This document shows positions 63,191-64,000 of a stretch of DNA of 64,000 bases, one piece after another. The stretch is taken from positions 1 to 64,000 of the forward strand of contig NZ_QFZZ01000005.1 of NCBI RefSeq assembly GCF_005233515.1, written 5' to 3'. Position 1 is the stretch's first letter; each line of letters opens with the position of its first letter. This DNA is from Pseudomonas sp. CFBP13508 (lineage in GTDB: Bacteria; Pseudomonadota; Gammaproteobacteria; Pseudomonadales; Pseudomonadaceae). The position numbers and the translations under genes are program-made. A model generated the notes under the pieces. That model had not been told where the DNA came from. It did not search any database and saw only the letters and a list, made by a program, of their open reading frames with translations.

Positions 63191-64000
63191 GCGTGTCTCC
63201 AGCGGGTCGCGCGAATTTCCAGGCGTTGGCCGATCAGGTTGAGCAGGGCGCCGGTGAGGCCGACCAGCAGCATGCCGGCCATGATCAGATCCATGCGCAA
63301 CAGCTGCTGCGCGCCGATCATCTGGCTGCCGATGCCGCCATTGGACGGCATGAAATATTCAGCGCCGATGGTGCCGAGCCAGGCGTAGATCAGGCTCAAT
63401 CGAAGCCCGGCAAAAATCCCCGGCGCAGCGCCGGGCAGGACCAGTCGGCGCAGGCGTTGGCCGAGGCTCAGGCGCAGCACTTGCGCGGCTTCGTTGAGTT
63501 GCGGCGAGAGGTTGGCGACGCTGCGCTGGGTGGCGACGAACAGCGGAAAGAAAGCAGCGAGGGCGACAAAGACCCACTTGGCCAGTTCGCCGAGACCGAA
63601 CCACGCGGTGATTAGTGGCACCCAGGCGAAAATCGCAATCTGCCGCAGTGCGGCGAGTGTCGGGCCGAGCAGGCGTTCGCTGAAACGCGACAGGCCGAGG
63701 AGCAAGCCCAGGGCGAAGCCGAGGCCGCCACCGATCAGCAAGCCGCCGAGGGTGCGGCTCAGGCTCAGCGCCATGCCGTTGACCAGCGTGCCGTCGAGCA
63801 GTCCGTCCCATGTCGTGCTCAGCACAGCCGCAGGGCTGATCAGAATATTCGCGTCGACCCACTGCTGATCATTGGCCGTTTGCCAAAGCGCCAACAAGCC
63901 CAGCGGCAACAGCCACGGTTGCAGGCGCTGCCAGCCCTGATAGCGCGGGCCGCGAGTGATTTGCGCGGTGGCCGGGTGCGGCCAGTGCACCAGTCTGCGG
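63187..64000 (-). CDS. atsB: ABC importer permease for sulfate esters (5' end at or beyond window edge)
   Basis: Inner-membrane permease of the SsuC/TauC type, at least 270 residues. About six membrane segments are visible, with the coupling loop NEAAQVLRLSLGQRLRRLVL followed by PGAAPGIFAGLRLSLIYAWL. GTG 63990 is a possible start, but the frame is open to base 64000 and the true start may lie outside. The binding-protein gene atsR would be expected next, beyond the window. The last four bases overlap atsC. Confidence 0.85.

Overview
The window is a GC-rich chromosomal segment of a Pseudomonas of the P. fluorescens group. The evidence is a lapA-lapEBC adhesin locus in P. fluorescens order, gabDT followed by an HDOD regulator and a desaturase, an atsBCA sulfatase locus, an oscA-sbp-cysTWA sulfate operon, and many Pseudomonas REP pairs of the form GTGGGAGCGAGCCTGCTCGC. 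No ribosomal RNA, phage, intact insertion sequence or CRISPR array was seen. There is one tRNA gene, Arg-CCG.

Layout. 1-13225: the giant adhesin LapA (minus strand, C-terminus outside the window), about 24 repeats of exactly 300 bp, divergent from its type I secretion system lapE-lapB-lapC. 13560-17313: a TauD-like dioxygenase with an ABC importer ATPase and permease but no binding-protein gene, then a LysR regulator. 17537-21735: an EmrB/EmrA-like tripartite pump whose outer-membrane gene carries a REP pair in its signal-peptide coding region. 21814-22665: a DUF2789 protein and a Phd/RelE-type toxin-antitoxin pair. 23002-28046: a MarR-controlled AaeXAB-like aromatic-acid efflux operon with its own outer-membrane channel. 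28139-30529: an unknown membrane protein and a YdgA-like protein. 30767-37141: pgaABCD for poly-N-acetylglucosamine. 37260-43291: a Rieske/FAD reductase, a PEBP protein, an acidic small protein, tRNA-Arg, gabD and gabT.

43426-49224: an HDOD response regulator, a PAS-GGDEF protein, a DesA-like desaturase and a PAS-GGDEF-EAL protein. 49511-53669: oscA, sbp, cysT, cysW, cysA for sulfate uptake. 53752-55038: a DUF962 membrane protein and a Crp/Fnr regulator. 55199-58298: periplasmic HiuH-like and GlcG-like proteins divergent from an HprRS/CusRS-like two-component system, with a perfect 16-bp palindrome between them. 58402-60577: an AraC regulator divergent from a second desaturase. 60750-64000: atsA, atsC and atsB (minus strand; atsB reaches the edge).

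Three themes recur. The first is biofilm matrix: LapA and its exporter, PGA, and c-di-GMP enzymes. The second is sulfur scavenging: sulfate importer, arylsulfatase locus and TauD-type locus. The third is efflux and envelope maintenance. Predicted regulatory links are FleQ-like sites before lapA/lapE, RsmA-like GGA motifs on the pgaA leader, a MarR palindrome at the aromatic-acid pump, an HprR/CusR-type box before hiuH, and an AT-rich palindrome before oscA. All binding-site calls were made by eye and are predictions.
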